A stretch of DNA of 64,000 nucleotides from JAZDLR01 sp964540995 (GTDB taxonomy: Bacteria; Patescibacteriota; Patescibacteriia; UBA1558; 2-01-FULL-52-15). Positions 18,222-27,093 of the stretch are shown here, one piece after another. Under the pieces are notes generated by a model. The model saw only the letters and a program-made list of their open reading frames with translations. It ran no database searches and was not told the origin of the DNA. Position 1 is the stretch's first letter, and each line of letters starts with the position of its first letter. The DNA is taken from positions 52,651 to 116,650 of the forward strand of contig CAZIOU010000002.1 in assembly GCA_964540995.1 (NCBI GenBank). The letters are read 5' to 3'. Both the position numbers and the translations under genes were made by a program.

Positions 18222-18250
18222 TTGACCATCGCTTCTTTTCCGGCACTATA

Positions 18251-18283
18251 TAAGCCCCTAACAAACATTTTGTTAGGGGCTTA
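18251..18283. terminator. Strong intrinsic terminator
   Basis: The stem TAAGCCCCTAACAAA/TTTGTTAGGGGCTTA (15 bp, loop CAT) is followed by TTATTTT on the plus strand. It ends the basic-protein gene. Confidence 0.9.
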
Positions 18284-18300
18284 TTATTTTGTAAACCTAG

Positions 18301-18328
18301 TAGTCGCACATTATAATGCGCGACTACT
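18301..18328 (-). terminator. Hairpin after leuS
   Basis: The arms GTAGTCGC-A-CATTAT and ATAATG-C-GCGACTAC pair over 14 bp with one mismatch, 3 bp after the leuS stop. There is no U-tract, so termination may be factor-dependent or the hairpin may protect the 3' end. Confidence 0.55.
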
Positions 18329-18330
18329 TC

Positions 18331-21237
18331 TTAGACGACAATATTTACGATCTTACCTGAAACGTAGATAAATTTCTTCGGCTGGTTGCCAACTAGGTGT
18401 TTCTGTACCACAGGTAGCGACAGAACGATTGGTTTCAGATCAGCTTCCGTAATATCAGACGCTACTTCCACCTGCCCGCGCACCTTACCGTTAATCTGAA
18501 CTGGTAACGCTATTTTGTCCGCACGCAAAAGTGCTGGATCATATGTCGGCCAGCTCTGAAGATGAATAGAGTCTTGGTGGCCCAACTTCTCTCGCCATAG
18601 CTCCTCCGTCATATGTGGCGCCAATGGTGCTAACAAGAGCAGAAATGTTTCCAATACAGAACGCTCGACAATTTTCTGCTCCGTAACAGCATTAAATAAA
18701 ATCATCAATCCGCTAACAATAGTATTGTAAGAACGACGAGCGATATCATCATCCACTTTTTTAATCGTTTGATGGAGTAGGTTATGAATACTTGATTGCT
18801 TGCTATCAGAAATTGCTGCTGATTGATAATAGTCCCAGATACGTTTCAAGAAGCGATACACTCCCTGCACACTACCATCATTCCAGATCTTAGTACCATC
18901 ATATTCTCCCATGAACATTTCATACAAACGCAAAGTGTCAGCACCATATTTCTCCACGATAGCATCAGGATTGATGACGTTACCTCTGGATTTGGACATC
19001 TTCTGACTATCAGGGCCCAGGATCATGCCATGAGAAATACGTCGAGCGTAGGGCTCGGCAGTAGGGACTAACCCCTGATCGAAGAGGAACTTGTGCCAGA
19101 AACGTGAGTAAAGAAGATGCAATGTCGTGTGCTCCATTCCTCCATTATAGAGATCTACCGGTAACCAATAATCCAGTTTTTTCTTGTCAGCTAACACTTG
19201 ATCATTCAATGGGTCAGTGAAGCGCAAGAAATACCACGACGAACCAGCCCAATTGGGCATAGTATCGGTCTCACGCTTAGCAGCGGCACCACATTTGGGA
19301 CATTTCACATTTACCCAATCTGTAATAGCTGCCAAAGGTGACTCGCCGGTATCAGTAGGCTCATAGTGCTCTATGTCCGGTAATTCCAATGGCAGATCTT
19401 TGTCATCTAGTGGCACATAGCCGCAGTGCTCACAGATAATGACCGGTATCGGCTCACCCCAATAATGTTGGCGTGAAAAAATCCAATCACGCAACTTGTA
19501 ATGCGTAGTTATCTTGCCTTGTTTCTTGGCTACCAGTGCATCAGCGATGGCTTGCCAGGCCTTGGTATCAGGCAAACCATCAAATTCATGTGAACTCATC
19601 ATCACTCCTTCTCCGGTATAGGCTGTTCCGCCGCTGATATACTGCTGCCAGATGAACAGTCCATCAACGATGTTCAATTTCTTGGGCACTTCATCGGCTG
19701 TCACCCACAGCGGGCTGTGTTTGGCTGTCTCCTCATCGGTTAACTCACGACGTTGATCGTTAACCAAGTCAAAAACCACAACACTTATATCGGCATAACG
19801 GTTTTCATCTTTATGACCAGCATAATACTCTGACTGAATCATCAAAGGTAACTGCTGAACAAAGGCAATATTCTCATAACCAGTTTCTTCCAGTACCTCT
19901 CGCTTGGCTGCTTCGATCAGATCTTCTCCGGGATCAACACCTCCAATGACGAAAGAGTATAACTGCGGCCGCTGGGGCGTCAGGTTCACTTTCCAATCTA
20001 ATAACATTATCTTCTGATCGCTCGGACGACGCAGAATTATATGAACATTATGGCGACGAACCGATTTCTTACCTGGAATCGGCCGGCTTACAGGTTCCTC
20101 GAAATGTGGCGCAATCACTTGTTTAATCGGCAATTCATATTTGTGGGCAAACTCCCAATCTCGCTCATCATGCGCTGGTACCGCCATGATAGCGCCAGTG
20201 CCATAACTCATCATGACATAATCCGCCACGAAAATAGGTAACTCTTCTTGGGTAAAAGGGTGAAGCGCTTTGATGCCTTTCAATTCCACACCGGTTTTCT
20301 CTTTCTTCTCCTGGCGCTCTCGATCGGTTAATTTTTTGCTCGCTGTCACATAGGCTTCCACCTCAGAGTAATTCTTCACTTTCAACTGGTAACTTTCAAT
20401 TAACGGGTGCTCCGGTGCAATGACGAGAAATGTAGCGCCGAAAATAGTGTCGGGACGAGTGGTGAAGACACGAAGAGTGGTACTTGGTACTGGCGACTGG
20501 GTACTCGGATCCCCGATAGCGGATCCTGCGATCTTAAACTCAATCTCCACTCCCTTACTCCGCCCAATCCAATCAATCTGCTGCTTCTTGATGTGGGGTA
20601 GGAAATTGACCGTTTCTAGATCATCGACCAGACGATCAGCGTACTTAGTAATTTTCAAAATCCATTGGTTAATATCACGTAATTCCACTTCAGTACCGCA
20701 GCGTTCACATTTACCATCGACAACTTCTTCGAACGCCAAGCCAATCTTATCTTTGGGACACCAATTAATCTTGGTTAATTTCTTTTCTGCTAGACCAGCC
20801 TTATAGAGTTGTAAGAATATCCACTGTGTCCATTTATAATATTTCGGGTCAGTTGTATTAACTTCTCGACTCCAGTCAAAAGAGATGCCAAGCGATTTGA
20901 TCTGGCGTTTGAAATTGGCAATATTTTTCTCTACTGCTTGTCGAGGATGTATCTTATTTTTGATAGCATAATTCTCCGCCGGCAAACCAAAAGCATCCCA
21001 TCCCATCGGATACAGCACGTTATTACCCTTCATGCGCAGGTAACGCGCTAAGACATCTTGAGCGGTATAGGACAGACAGTGACCGACATGCAGACCATCA
21101 CCAGAAGGATAAGGAAACTCCACTAAAATATACTGCTTGGGCTTAGCAGAAAAATCTTCAGCTCGATACAAATGCTGCTGATCCCAGTACTGTTGCCACT
21201 TGGGCTCAAATTCTGATGGTTGGTACTCATTAGTCAT
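18331..21237 (-). CDS. leuS: Leucyl-tRNA synthetase with Nudix domain inserted in the editing region
   Basis: Charges tRNA-Leu. Visible class I motifs are PYPSGDGLHVGH (HIGH-like, near residue 45) and KMSKS (near 750). The CP1 editing domain keeps TTRPDTIFGAT (about 258) and PAHDERDWEF (about 360). Between about 380 and 545 lies an extra domain with a full Nudix box, ordered G-x5-E-x7-REVLEETGY (GGVDPGEDLIEAAK then REVLEETGY). The LeuRS fold resumes at YTGEGVMMSSHEFDG. A second in-frame insertion of about 15 residues at 240-255 (STQSPVPST) comes from a dispersed DNA repeat. At 968 aa it is about 100-150 aa longer than common bacterial LeuRS. Minus-strand single gene; promoter not clear. Confidence 0.95.
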   Translation of the reverse strand: MTNEYQPSEFEPKWQQYWDQQHLYRAEDFSAKPKQYILVEFPYPSGDGLHVGHCLSYTAQDVLARYLRMKGNNVLYPMGWDAFGLPAENYAIKNKIHPRQAVEKNIANFKRQIKSLGISFDWSREVNTTDPKYYKWTQWIFLQLYKAGLAEKKLTKINWCPKDKIGLAFEEVVDGKCERCGTEVELRDINQWILKITKYADRLVDDLETVNFLPHIKKQQIDWIGRSKGVEIEFKIAGSAIGDPSTQSPVPSTTLRVFTTRPDTIFGATFLVIAPEHPLIESYQLKVKNYSEVEAYVTASKKLTDRERQEKKEKTGVELKGIKALHPFTQEELPIFVADYVMMSYGTGAIMAVPAHDERDWEFAHKYELPIKQVIAPHFEEPVSRPIPGKKSVRRHNVHIILRRPSDQKIMLLDWKVNLTPQRPQLYSFVIGGVDPGEDLIEAAKREVLEETGYENIAFVQQLPLMIQSEYYAGHKDENRYADISVVVFDLVNDQRRELTDEETAKHSPLWVTADEVPKKLNIVDGLFIWQQYISGGTAYTGEGVMMSSHEFDGLPDTKAWQAIADALVAKKQGKITTHYKLRDWIFSRQHYWGEPIPVIICEHCGYVPLDDKDLPLELPDIEHYEPTDTGESPLAAITDWVNVKCPKCGAAAKRETDTMPNWAGSSWYFLRFTDPLNDQVLADKKKLDYWLPVDLYNGGMEHTTLHLLYSRFWHKFLFDQGLVPTAEPYARRISHGMILGPDSQKMSKSRGNVINPDAIVEKYGADTLRLYEMFMGEYDGTKIWNDGSVQGVYRFLKRIWDYYQSAAISDSKQSSIHNLLHQTIKKVDDDIARRSYNTIVSGLMILFNAVTEQKIVERSVLETFLLLLAPLAPHMTEELWREKLGHQDSIHLQSWPTYDPALLRADKIALPVQINGKVRGQVEVASDITEADLKPIVLSLPVVQKHLVGNQPKKFIYVSGKIVNIVV
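20479..20508 (+). repeat. Dispersed GGTACTNGGTACTGGCGACT repeat inside leuS
   Basis: This stretch shares about 20 bases (one mismatch) with the complement of 60311-60330, an intergenic palindromic repeat after the NYN gene. Here it is translated in frame as part of leuS, adding a Ser/Thr/Pro-rich loop. Confidence 0.6.
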
Positions 21238-21304
21238 ACCTCTTAAATTAGCAATTTACGGCCAATATGGCAAACCTTGGGGCAATGTAACTTGACGAAA
21301 TTCC

Positions 21305-21333
21305 TTGAAAATTGTCAACGAAAATGGTATAGT
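21305..21333 (+). promoter_or_regulatory. Sigma70-type promoter of the M23 peptidase operon
   Basis: TTGAAA (21305-21310), 17-bp spacer, TATAGT (21328-21333). The predicted start near 21340 gives a leader of roughly 95 nt without an obvious Shine-Dalgarno site. Confidence 0.7.
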
Positions 21334-21434
21334 AGTAGTCGCATAATTAATCATTGATTCGCATTCTGCAATCAAGGTGAGTGCGAACGGTGAATGGATG
21401 ATAGTACGTTATTAATGTCCGTCTGAAAAAAATC

Positions 21435-22757
21435 TTGGTAACCATAGCGCTCCACGCGGTGCGCTTCGTCACCTTACTCTCTGGTCCTATTGGTGCCTTT
21501 TTTTTGTTGGGAGGCAAAGGTATAAAATGGTCATTAAAAAAACTACTACTCAAACCAGCGCTCTTCATCTATCTGCGTGGTTTGAAATTACACAAAATAC
21601 TCACCAACAGTACCGCCAACAGTAATAGCAAATATCTTTACTGGATCAAACGCTTCGGTTATCCAACGACCGCTATTATTATCGTCTTACTGACCGCAAC
21701 CAATAATCTCACCGCCCGCGATCTGGTGCGATCAGACTTTGATACTCCCACTCGACTAGCGCAGATCATTGGTAATCCAGAGGAAGATTTCGTCACCTAC
21801 AGCACGGAGAACGCCTTGTCGCGACCCGCGCCCACGGTGACCAATTATCTAGAGGATATGGGCGCCCTAGACAATCCTATCGCTTCCTCACCTTTCGGTG
21901 ATAATGATACCGACACGTTTCTTAGTATCACTCAAGGCGACACTGCTTTGGAAGCTCCCAGCATCAATGATATAGAAAGTTTACCGACCGCGCGTACTCG
22001 TAATGTCGTCTACACAGTGCAATCTGGAGACACGATCAGTGAGATCGCCCAGAAATTTAATATCAGCACCAACACCATCCTCTGGGCCAATGATTTAACG
22101 ACGCGATCCTCACTCAAACCAGGTCAGAAGCTAACTATCTTACCGACATCCGGCACGGTTCATACCGTCAAGGCTGGAGAATCGCTAGCAGCCATTGCCA
22201 AAAAATATCAAACCACTGTCGATCAAATTATCGCCTTCAACAAATTATCTAGTGAACGTGATATTCGTAGCGGCGAGAACCTGATTATTCCTGGCGGTAT
22301 CAAGCCCGCTACCGCGGTAGTTAAAGCTTACCAGCCACCAACAACAGCTAGTGTGTTGAAAAATATTATCGGCTCACCCGCTACTCAGGACAGCGGCGCT
22401 ACGCTACTATGGCCATCGGGAAGTCATAAGATTACCCAATACTTCTCCTGGCGACACACTGGTCTCGACATCGGTACACCGATCGGATCGGCTGTCTATG
22501 CTTCCGAAAATGGCCGTGTCACAGCTGCCGGCTGGAATAATAGCGGGTATGGTTATTATGTAGTCATTGATCATGGTAATGGCATGACCACGCTCTACGC
22601 TCACAACTCTGCCCTCTTGGTCAAAGAAGGCCAGAGTGTCTCCCGTGGTCAACAAATCTCCGAATCTGGCTCTACCGGAAGATCGACCGGACCTCATTTA
22701 CATTATGAAGTACGTGTTGGCGGTCGCCGTACCAACCCACTCAATTACATCCGATGA
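21435..22757 (+). CDS. Membrane-anchored LysM/M23 peptidoglycan endopeptidase
   Basis: M23 metallopeptidases cut peptide cross-links in peptidoglycan. The N-terminus has hydrophobic segments (about residues 10-30 and 75-92). Two LysM domains follow (YTVQSGDTISEIAQKF at about 193 and HTVKAGESLAAIAKKY at about 241). The C-terminal M23 domain shows HTGLDIG (zinc His and Asp) and GPHLHYEV (catalytic and zinc His) in the usual order. The start is uncertain: the first in-frame codon is TTG 21435 and a GTG follows 8 codons later; no upstream ATG is in frame. Its stop overlaps the next gene's ATG by 4 bp. It probably acts in division or cell-wall remodelling. Confidence 0.9.
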   Translation: MVTIALHAVRFVTLLSGPIGAFFLLGGKGIKWSLKKLLLKPALFIYLRGLKLHKILTNSTANSNSKYLYWIKRFGYPTTAIIIVLLTATNNLTARDLVRSDFDTPTRLAQIIGNPEEDFVTYSTENALSRPAPTVTNYLEDMGALDNPIASSPFGDNDTDTFLSITQGDTALEAPSINDIESLPTARTRNVVYTVQSGDTISEIAQKFNISTNTILWANDLTTRSSLKPGQKLTILPTSGTVHTVKAGESLAAIAKKYQTTVDQIIAFNKLSSERDIRSGENLIIPGGIKPATAVVKAYQPPTTASVLKNIIGSPATQDSGATLLWPSGSHKITQYFSWRHTGLDIGTPIGSAVYASENGRVTAAGWNNSGYGYYVVIDHGNGMTTLYAHNSALLVKEGQSVSRGQQISESGSTGRSTGPHLHYEVRVGGRRTNPLNYIR

Positions 22758-23287
22758 TCTTACAGCTCATCCTCACCATCTTCATTACCGCGGTAGCTAT
22801 TGTTGTAGTCTGGCAAACATTGCAAGGCCGCCGCTTCGGCCCCTATGTACCGAGCAATATGAAGATGCTTAGGCGAGCGCTGCAGGAATTACCGCTAACA
22901 GCTAGTGATAGATTTATTGATATTGGCTCGGGCGACGGTCGAGCGGTTATAGTCGCTGCCAAACAATTCGGCCTTCATGCGGATGGCATTGAGATCGCAC
23001 CAGTCCTCTGCTGGTGGGCTACGATGCGAACTTGGTTAGCCGGAGTACGATCCAAGACCAAGATTATCTGCGGTGATCTCTATCAGCTCGACCTAAGTAA
23101 TTATTCGATTATCTATATCTTTGGCTTACCAACTAATATCCAGACTAAAGTGTATGAGAAATTACAGCACGAGTGTAAGTCTGGAACCTACATTATTTCC
23201 TACAGTTTCTCTTTGCCGCAGCAGCAGCCAATCAAATTCTTGCAAGACCGCTGGCGCAAGATCATGATCTATAGAATTGAGAAATAA
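22754..23287 (+). CDS. Membrane-tethered class I SAM-dependent methyltransferase
   Basis: The 177-residue protein has one N-terminal hydrophobic helix (residues 2-21) and then a small Rossmann methyltransferase core. Motif I is FIDIGSGDGRAVI, and an acidic residue at the end of strand 2 (DGIEIAP) would hold the SAM ribose. The IYIFGLPTN segment corresponds to motif IV. The target is unknown. A 4-bp ATGA overlap joins it to the M23 peptidase gene, so an envelope substrate is plausible but inferred. Confidence 0.85.
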   Translation: MILQLILTIFITAVAIVVVWQTLQGRRFGPYVPSNMKMLRRALQELPLTASDRFIDIGSGDGRAVIVAAKQFGLHADGIEIAPVLCWWATMRTWLAGVRSKTKIICGDLYQLDLSNYSIIYIFGLPTNIQTKVYEKLQHECKSGTYIISYSFSLPQQQPIKFLQDRWRKIMIYRIEK

Positions 23288-23299
23288 GAATTGTTGTAA

Positions 23300-23425
23300 C
23301 ACAAAACACTTTCATTATTCATAATTCTTAATTCTTCATTCTTAATTCATAATGTGTCTCACTTGACCTGTCGGTCATTTTTTGTTAAAAGGTAATGACG
23401 TTTCGTCCCTTCACAATTACCTTTT
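23300..23425 (+). promoter_or_regulatory. Leader region with low-complexity run and 5'UTR hairpin
   Basis: 23310-23352 is a run of CATTCTTAATTC-like words. TTGACC (23363-23368) with TG-T-TAAAA about 17 bp downstream could be a promoter; the same DNA forms TGACC/GGTCA followed by T6, which could instead terminate the methyltransferase transcript. A perfect 10-bp inverted repeat AAAAGGTAAT/ATTACCTTTT (23387-23396 with 23416-23425) then lies just upstream of the AGGAGG site of the next gene. Confidence 0.45.
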
Positions 23426-23443
23426 CCTTCACAGGAGGCTATC

Positions 23444-24205
23444 ATGCCCGCTCGTTCTGCTTGGAAATCAGCTCTGATATATCTCGGACTGTTACTGACA
23501 ATAATTGGGTTACCGTGGGCACTTGTCTCGGTGCTGCGACCGCTCAATAGCACCGAATACGAACCAATCAGCTTCCAAGTAGCGGTCAATTTCATACACT
23601 GGGGTGGTCTGTCGTGGCTTTTCTATGTGATCTTCTTCGCCACCACACTGTACTTCGCGGTCATGGGATTCAATATACGCTTCTACCGTCATTACTACTT
23701 TGCTCATGCGCGTATTGATGTCGCTGGACCGATGCCAAAGTTGGTAGCCGCCTATGGAGCCCAGAGCAGCGCTCCTAAATGGAAATTGGCTGACCTCGGT
23801 GGCAACGACTTTCAAATCAAACAAGTCTCAATCTCGATCCCTATGAGGATGCAGCCGATCGCAGACAACCCTAAGGTCAGAAGATTGACCTACGAGATTC
23901 AATTTGCTTCAGCGACAAACACGGCGTCGGCAGAGCATACACTGCAGTTGGTCACCCAAGCATCAAAGGTGTCCAATCAAGGTCGTATCGATGGTGATGG
24001 TAGCCTGAAAGAAGCACTGGAACGCTGGCTCAAGTATCACCTGTATATTTTCAACGAGCGGAATAGTCGGCACCTGGGTGAGCTGTTCAATCCGTTGGAT
24101 AATGAACAGCAGAAAGCCTTCTGGGATCTGATCAACGATTACTTCATACCGATCGTGGCAGGATCTGGTCTGATGGTCCAGCGCGCCAAATTCGATCTGA
24201 CTTAA
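23444..24205 (+). CDS. Two-helix membrane protein of unknown function
   Basis: A 253-residue protein with two strongly hydrophobic segments (about 10-30 and 50-78) joined by a short polar loop, followed by a soluble domain of about 170 residues. The domain has beta-rich character up to residue 160, then a helical tail (ALERWLKYHLYIFNER). The ATG follows AGGAGG at a good distance. It is monocistronic with its own terminator. I do not recognise the family. Confidence 0.75.
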   Translation: MPARSAWKSALIYLGLLLTIIGLPWALVSVLRPLNSTEYEPISFQVAVNFIHWGGLSWLFYVIFFATTLYFAVMGFNIRFYRHYYFAHARIDVAGPMPKLVAAYGAQSSAPKWKLADLGGNDFQIKQVSISIPMRMQPIADNPKVRRLTYEIQFASATNTASAEHTLQLVTQASKVSNQGRIDGDGSLKEALERWLKYHLYIFNERNSRHLGELFNPLDNEQQKAFWDLINDYFIPIVAGSGLMVQRAKFDLT

Positions 24206-24215
24206 TAACAAATAC

Positions 24216-24242
24216 AAGCCCCACATGTTTCATGTGGGGCTT
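24216..24242. terminator. Intrinsic terminator
   Basis: AAGCCCCACATG/CATGTGGGGCTT, 12 bp with loop TTT, then TTCTTATT on the plus strand. It can also serve tag on the minus strand. Confidence 0.9.
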
Positions 24243-24259
24243 TCTTATTAAGAAAAATC

Positions 24260-24835
24260 TTACTTCCTAACTTCTTTGTAGCAGAAACAACTCACCAAAT
24301 GATCATTAACCATCCCAGCTGCTTGCATGAAAGCATAACAGATCGTCGGGCCGCAGAAGGTAAAGCCGCGTTGCTTCAAATCCTTACTCATCTGCTCTGC
24401 TTCAACTGTCTTGGCCGGTAAATCTTTGGACATTTTCCAACTATTTTTAATAGTCTTACCCTTAGTAAACTGCCAAATATAGTTATCAAATGAACCGAAC
24501 TCTTTCTGAATCTGCAAAAAAGCTTTAGCGTTTTTAATCGATCCTTCAATCTTCAATTTATTACGGATAATTCCGGCATTGTTCATCAGCCGTTTATAGT
24601 CGCGAGCGGTAAAGGCCGCCACCTTCCGAGGATCGAAATTAGCAAAGGCCTTCTCGAAATTCTGACGCTTATTAATAATTGTTGACCAGGACAAGCCAGC
24701 CTGAAAAGCATCTAATATAAAAAATTCAAACAACTTCCTGTCATTATGCAGTGGCACTCCCCACTCCTTATCATGATAAGCGATCATCAGAGGGTTCTCT
24801 CCGACCCAGCTACAACGTTTTTTTGATTTGTACAT
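24260..24835 (-). CDS. tag: DNA-3-methyladenine glycosylase I
   Basis: Tag removes 3-methyladenine from alkylated DNA to start base-excision repair. The protein begins with the family signature CSWVG and YHDKEWGVP, includes GLSWSTIINKRQNF, and ends with ATG-M-VNDH-x4-CFCY, which places the zinc ligands (Cys, His, His, Cys) in the known positions. Length (191 aa) is normal. It is a single gene on the minus strand with a REP-like element upstream at 24847-24878. Confidence 0.96.
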   Translation of the reverse strand: MYKSKKRCSWVGENPLMIAYHDKEWGVPLHNDRKLFEFFILDAFQAGLSWSTIINKRQNFEKAFANFDPRKVAAFTARDYKRLMNNAGIIRNKLKIEGSIKNAKAFLQIQKEFGSFDNYIWQFTKGKTIKNSWKMSKDLPAKTVEAEQMSKDLKQRGFTFCGPTICYAFMQAAGMVNDHLVSCFCYKEVRK

Positions 24836-24846
24836 AGCAGCCTGTC

Positions 24847-24878
24847 ATTGCGACCCCGCCTGCTGCGGGGGAAGCAAT
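24847..24878. repeat. REP-like palindrome (ATTGC...GCAAT type)
   Basis: Outer arms ATTGC/GCAAT and inner arms CCCCGC/GCGGGG form a short cruciform. The layout CATTGCGA...AAGCAATCT matches a palindromic intergenic repeat type found in many bacterial genomes. It lies between tag and the RNHCP gene. Confidence 0.65.
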
Positions 24879-24889
24879 CTAGCATTACG

Positions 24890-25195
24890 CTAATTAAAAG
24901 TTTTCCTAACCACCTTAGCTAACTCCTGAATGTCATCGTCAGGACTAATCTTATTCTTCTTGCGATAGCCACAGTCGATACACTCATGCACGATAATCAT
25001 ATGTTCGCTCGACCCTTCCGATGCCACCGGCTCCATCATACCACCACACTCGGCTGCTCGATCGCCTGGGTTAATATCAACGTGTTTGCTCCAGAGACAT
25101 TTGGGACAATGATTGGTATAACCATTACCGGTCACTTCATGGCCGCAGTGCTCGCAGACAAAATCTTCTACGTTTCTTTGGAACTTCTTAGGCAT
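24890..25195 (-). CDS. RNHCP-domain zinc-binding protein
   Basis: RNHCP proteins are small and named for an R/T-NHCP motif; their function is not established. Here CEHCGHEV, TNHCPKCLWS, ECGGMMEP and HECIDCGYR supply Cys/His pairs suited to bind zinc, and the C-terminal SPDDD segment fits the family. The ATG at 25195 gives the normal length (101 aa). A longer frame from 25258 would overlap the upstream gene deeply. It starts 4 bp after the stop of the upstream secreted-protein gene, so the two are probably co-transcribed. Confidence 0.85.
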   Translation of the reverse strand: MPKKFQRNVEDFVCEHCGHEVTGNGYTNHCPKCLWSKHVDINPGDRAAECGGMMEPVASEGSSEHMIIVHECIDCGYRKKNKISPDDDIQELAKVVRKTFN

Positions 25196-25199
25196 ACTA

Positions 25200-25595
25200 T
25201 TACTGCAGTGGTAAACAATTTTGGGAAAAGTCAGAACCTTTTCCTGCAACCATACCAACTCTTACTGCTTGTGAGGGGTATTCATACTGCAAAGCTATCT
25301 GGTAGCCGTCTTTGGTCACCCAAAGATTAGCTGATCGTCCATGAGTAAACCGGATAGTAAATAGGCCCGCAGAGTCACTTTGACTCGTTACCCAATAATT
25401 CTTATCCCACACCAGATAACTATCCCAACCCCATCCCTGCTGCCTCGCTGTGACGGTAGCATTGGCAATAGGTTGATTGGTACTACAATCATAGACAGTA
25501 CCAGCCACAACTTTCTGACCGAGAAACGATGTGTAGACTGCAACGAAAACAACTACCAGTATCACAGCTAGTATGAATAGGAAGATTTTTTTCAT
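25200..25595 (-). CDS. Membrane-anchored protein with carboxypeptidase-regulatory-like domain
   Basis: The 131-residue protein begins with a typical anchor (MKKIFLFILAVILVVVFVAV). The rest is a small beta-sandwich of the carboxypeptidase regulatory-like type: VAGTVYDCSTNQPIANATVTA and later SDSAGLFTIRFTHG, with a Cys at each end (C37, C127) that could form a disulphide. No lipobox is present. Its role outside the membrane is unknown. It is immediately upstream of the RNHCP gene. Confidence 0.75.
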   Translation of the reverse strand: MKKIFLFILAVILVVVFVAVYTSFLGQKVVAGTVYDCSTNQPIANATVTARQQGWGWDSYLVWDKNYWVTSQSDSAGLFTIRFTHGRSANLWVTKDGYQIALQYEYPSQAVRVGMVAGKGSDFSQNCLPLQ

Positions 25596-25624
25596 AACGT
25601 AGGTAGAGAAGGTTGTAGAATAAT

Positions 25625-27025
25625 TTAGCGGCTATAGCGGCTCGGGGCGCGGCGTTTGCCACCCATGCCTCGTTTGCTGTCACGTCGAGTAGATTGACTG
25701 CGTCGGCGTCCAAAGGAATGATCGGCACCGGTAGTACTATCTCCTCCGCTGTGTCCTTGGGTATGATCAGAGAAACGTGAGCTGCCGGGTCTGCGGCCGC
25801 GTGTAAATGGTCGTGAGGTTGCACGTGATCTGCCTTCTGGTACATCAGCGTGATAACGTGAAGCTTCAACTTCTGCTTGTGGTCTGACAGGAGCCAGCGT
25901 AGTCGGGCGTTTCATCGCTACCGTGGTACGGGTAAGACGTTCAATATCACGGACCTTACCACGTTGATCAGCCGACACGAACGTAATAGCTAAACCGGAT
26001 GAACCAGCCCGTCCTGTACGACCAATGCGGTGCACATAATCTTCGGGGTCTTCTGGCATATCAAAGTTAACGACTAATTCAATATCTTGCACATCAATAC
26101 CGCGAGCAGCTATATCAGTAGCAACTAAGACACGATATTTACCGTTCTTGAATCCACGGATAGCATCCTGACGTTGGGCCAGCGAGCGGTTAGAGTGAAT
26201 TTCTGTGGCTCGATGTCCCATAGCACCGACCGCTTGACTGATGCGTTTGGCTCCATGCTTGGTTCGAGAGAAAACCAGTACAGTTCCTTTATACTGACTT
26301 AGCAATGAATCGAGTAAACGAATTTTTTCTTCTTTATTAACCATCAGAAATTCTTGTTGCACTTTGTCAGTCAGAGTACCAGCGCGAGCAACTTCGATGC
26401 GTAGTGGCAATTCCATATAGGCAGTAGCCAACTTAACGATCGGATCAGGCATCGTAGCGGAGAAAAGCATCACCTGTCGCTTGTCGGGCAAAGCACTCAT
26501 AATGCGCTTGATCTGTGGTGCGAAACCCATGTCAAACATACGATCAGCTTCATCCAAGACGACGATCTTCACCCGACGGAGATCGACTGAACGTTGTGTC
26601 ATATGATCGAGTAAACGTCCTGGTGTAGCGATGATGATGTGAGGGTTACGATTGAGCGCTGCCAGTTGTCTACGAATATCAGTACCGCCGATAAGAACAA
26701 CCGAGTTCATACGCAAAGGTCGGCCCAATTTCTCGACTACTTCTTCTACTTGGATGGCTAGCTCGCGAGTCGGAACTACAATTAAACCTAAACCGCCAAG
26801 TACTTGTAGTCGCTGCATCAAAGGGATGACGAAGGCTAAAGTCTTACCGGTGCCGGTCTGGGCCACACCGATCAGATCTTTGCCGGTGACAGCGATCGGG
26901 ATAGCTTTGTGTTGGATCGGTGTCGGTGTAGTAAATTGTAAACGGTCAAGAATACCCAAAATATTCTGGTTGATGCCGAGTGTGGTGAAACTTTGGTTTG
27001 GGACTGGCGTTGGTGATTGATTCAC
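25625..27025 (-). CDS. DEAD-box ATP-dependent RNA helicase
   Basis: All DEAD-box motifs are visible in order: Q motif (FTTPTPIQ), I (AQTGTGKT), Ia (PTRELAIQ), II (DEAD), III (SAT), V (TDIAARGIDV) and VI (HRIGRTGRAG). The helicase core takes about 370 residues. The remaining 95 form a basic, Arg/Ser/Gly-rich tail (GRRPGSSRF, KRGMGGKRRA) suited to non-specific RNA binding. It resembles the RhlE group involved in ribosome assembly and RNA decay. It is followed by no obvious hairpin. The paralogue subtype is not certain. Confidence 0.94.
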   Translation of the reverse strand: MNQSPTPVPNQSFTTLGINQNILGILDRLQFTTPTPIQHKAIPIAVTGKDLIGVAQTGTGKTLAFVIPLMQRLQVLGGLGLIVVPTRELAIQVEEVVEKLGRPLRMNSVVLIGGTDIRRQLAALNRNPHIIIATPGRLLDHMTQRSVDLRRVKIVVLDEADRMFDMGFAPQIKRIMSALPDKRQVMLFSATMPDPIVKLATAYMELPLRIEVARAGTLTDKVQQEFLMVNKEEKIRLLDSLLSQYKGTVLVFSRTKHGAKRISQAVGAMGHRATEIHSNRSLAQRQDAIRGFKNGKYRVLVATDIAARGIDVQDIELVVNFDMPEDPEDYVHRIGRTGRAGSSGLAITFVSADQRGKVRDIERLTRTTVAMKRPTTLAPVRPQAEVEASRYHADVPEGRSRATSRPFTRGRRPGSSRFSDHTQGHSGGDSTTGADHSFGRRRSQSTRRDSKRGMGGKRRAPSRYSR

Positions 27026-27093
27026 GGTGATTATGATTTGTACTAACTTAAATTGTAATTATAGTCTTCAGATGCCTTGGTCGCTGAGCGATA

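Noticed and set aside
20420..20806. 128-residue plus-strand ORF
   Set aside because: Opposite to leuS and includes the repeat and editing-domain codons; no promoter.
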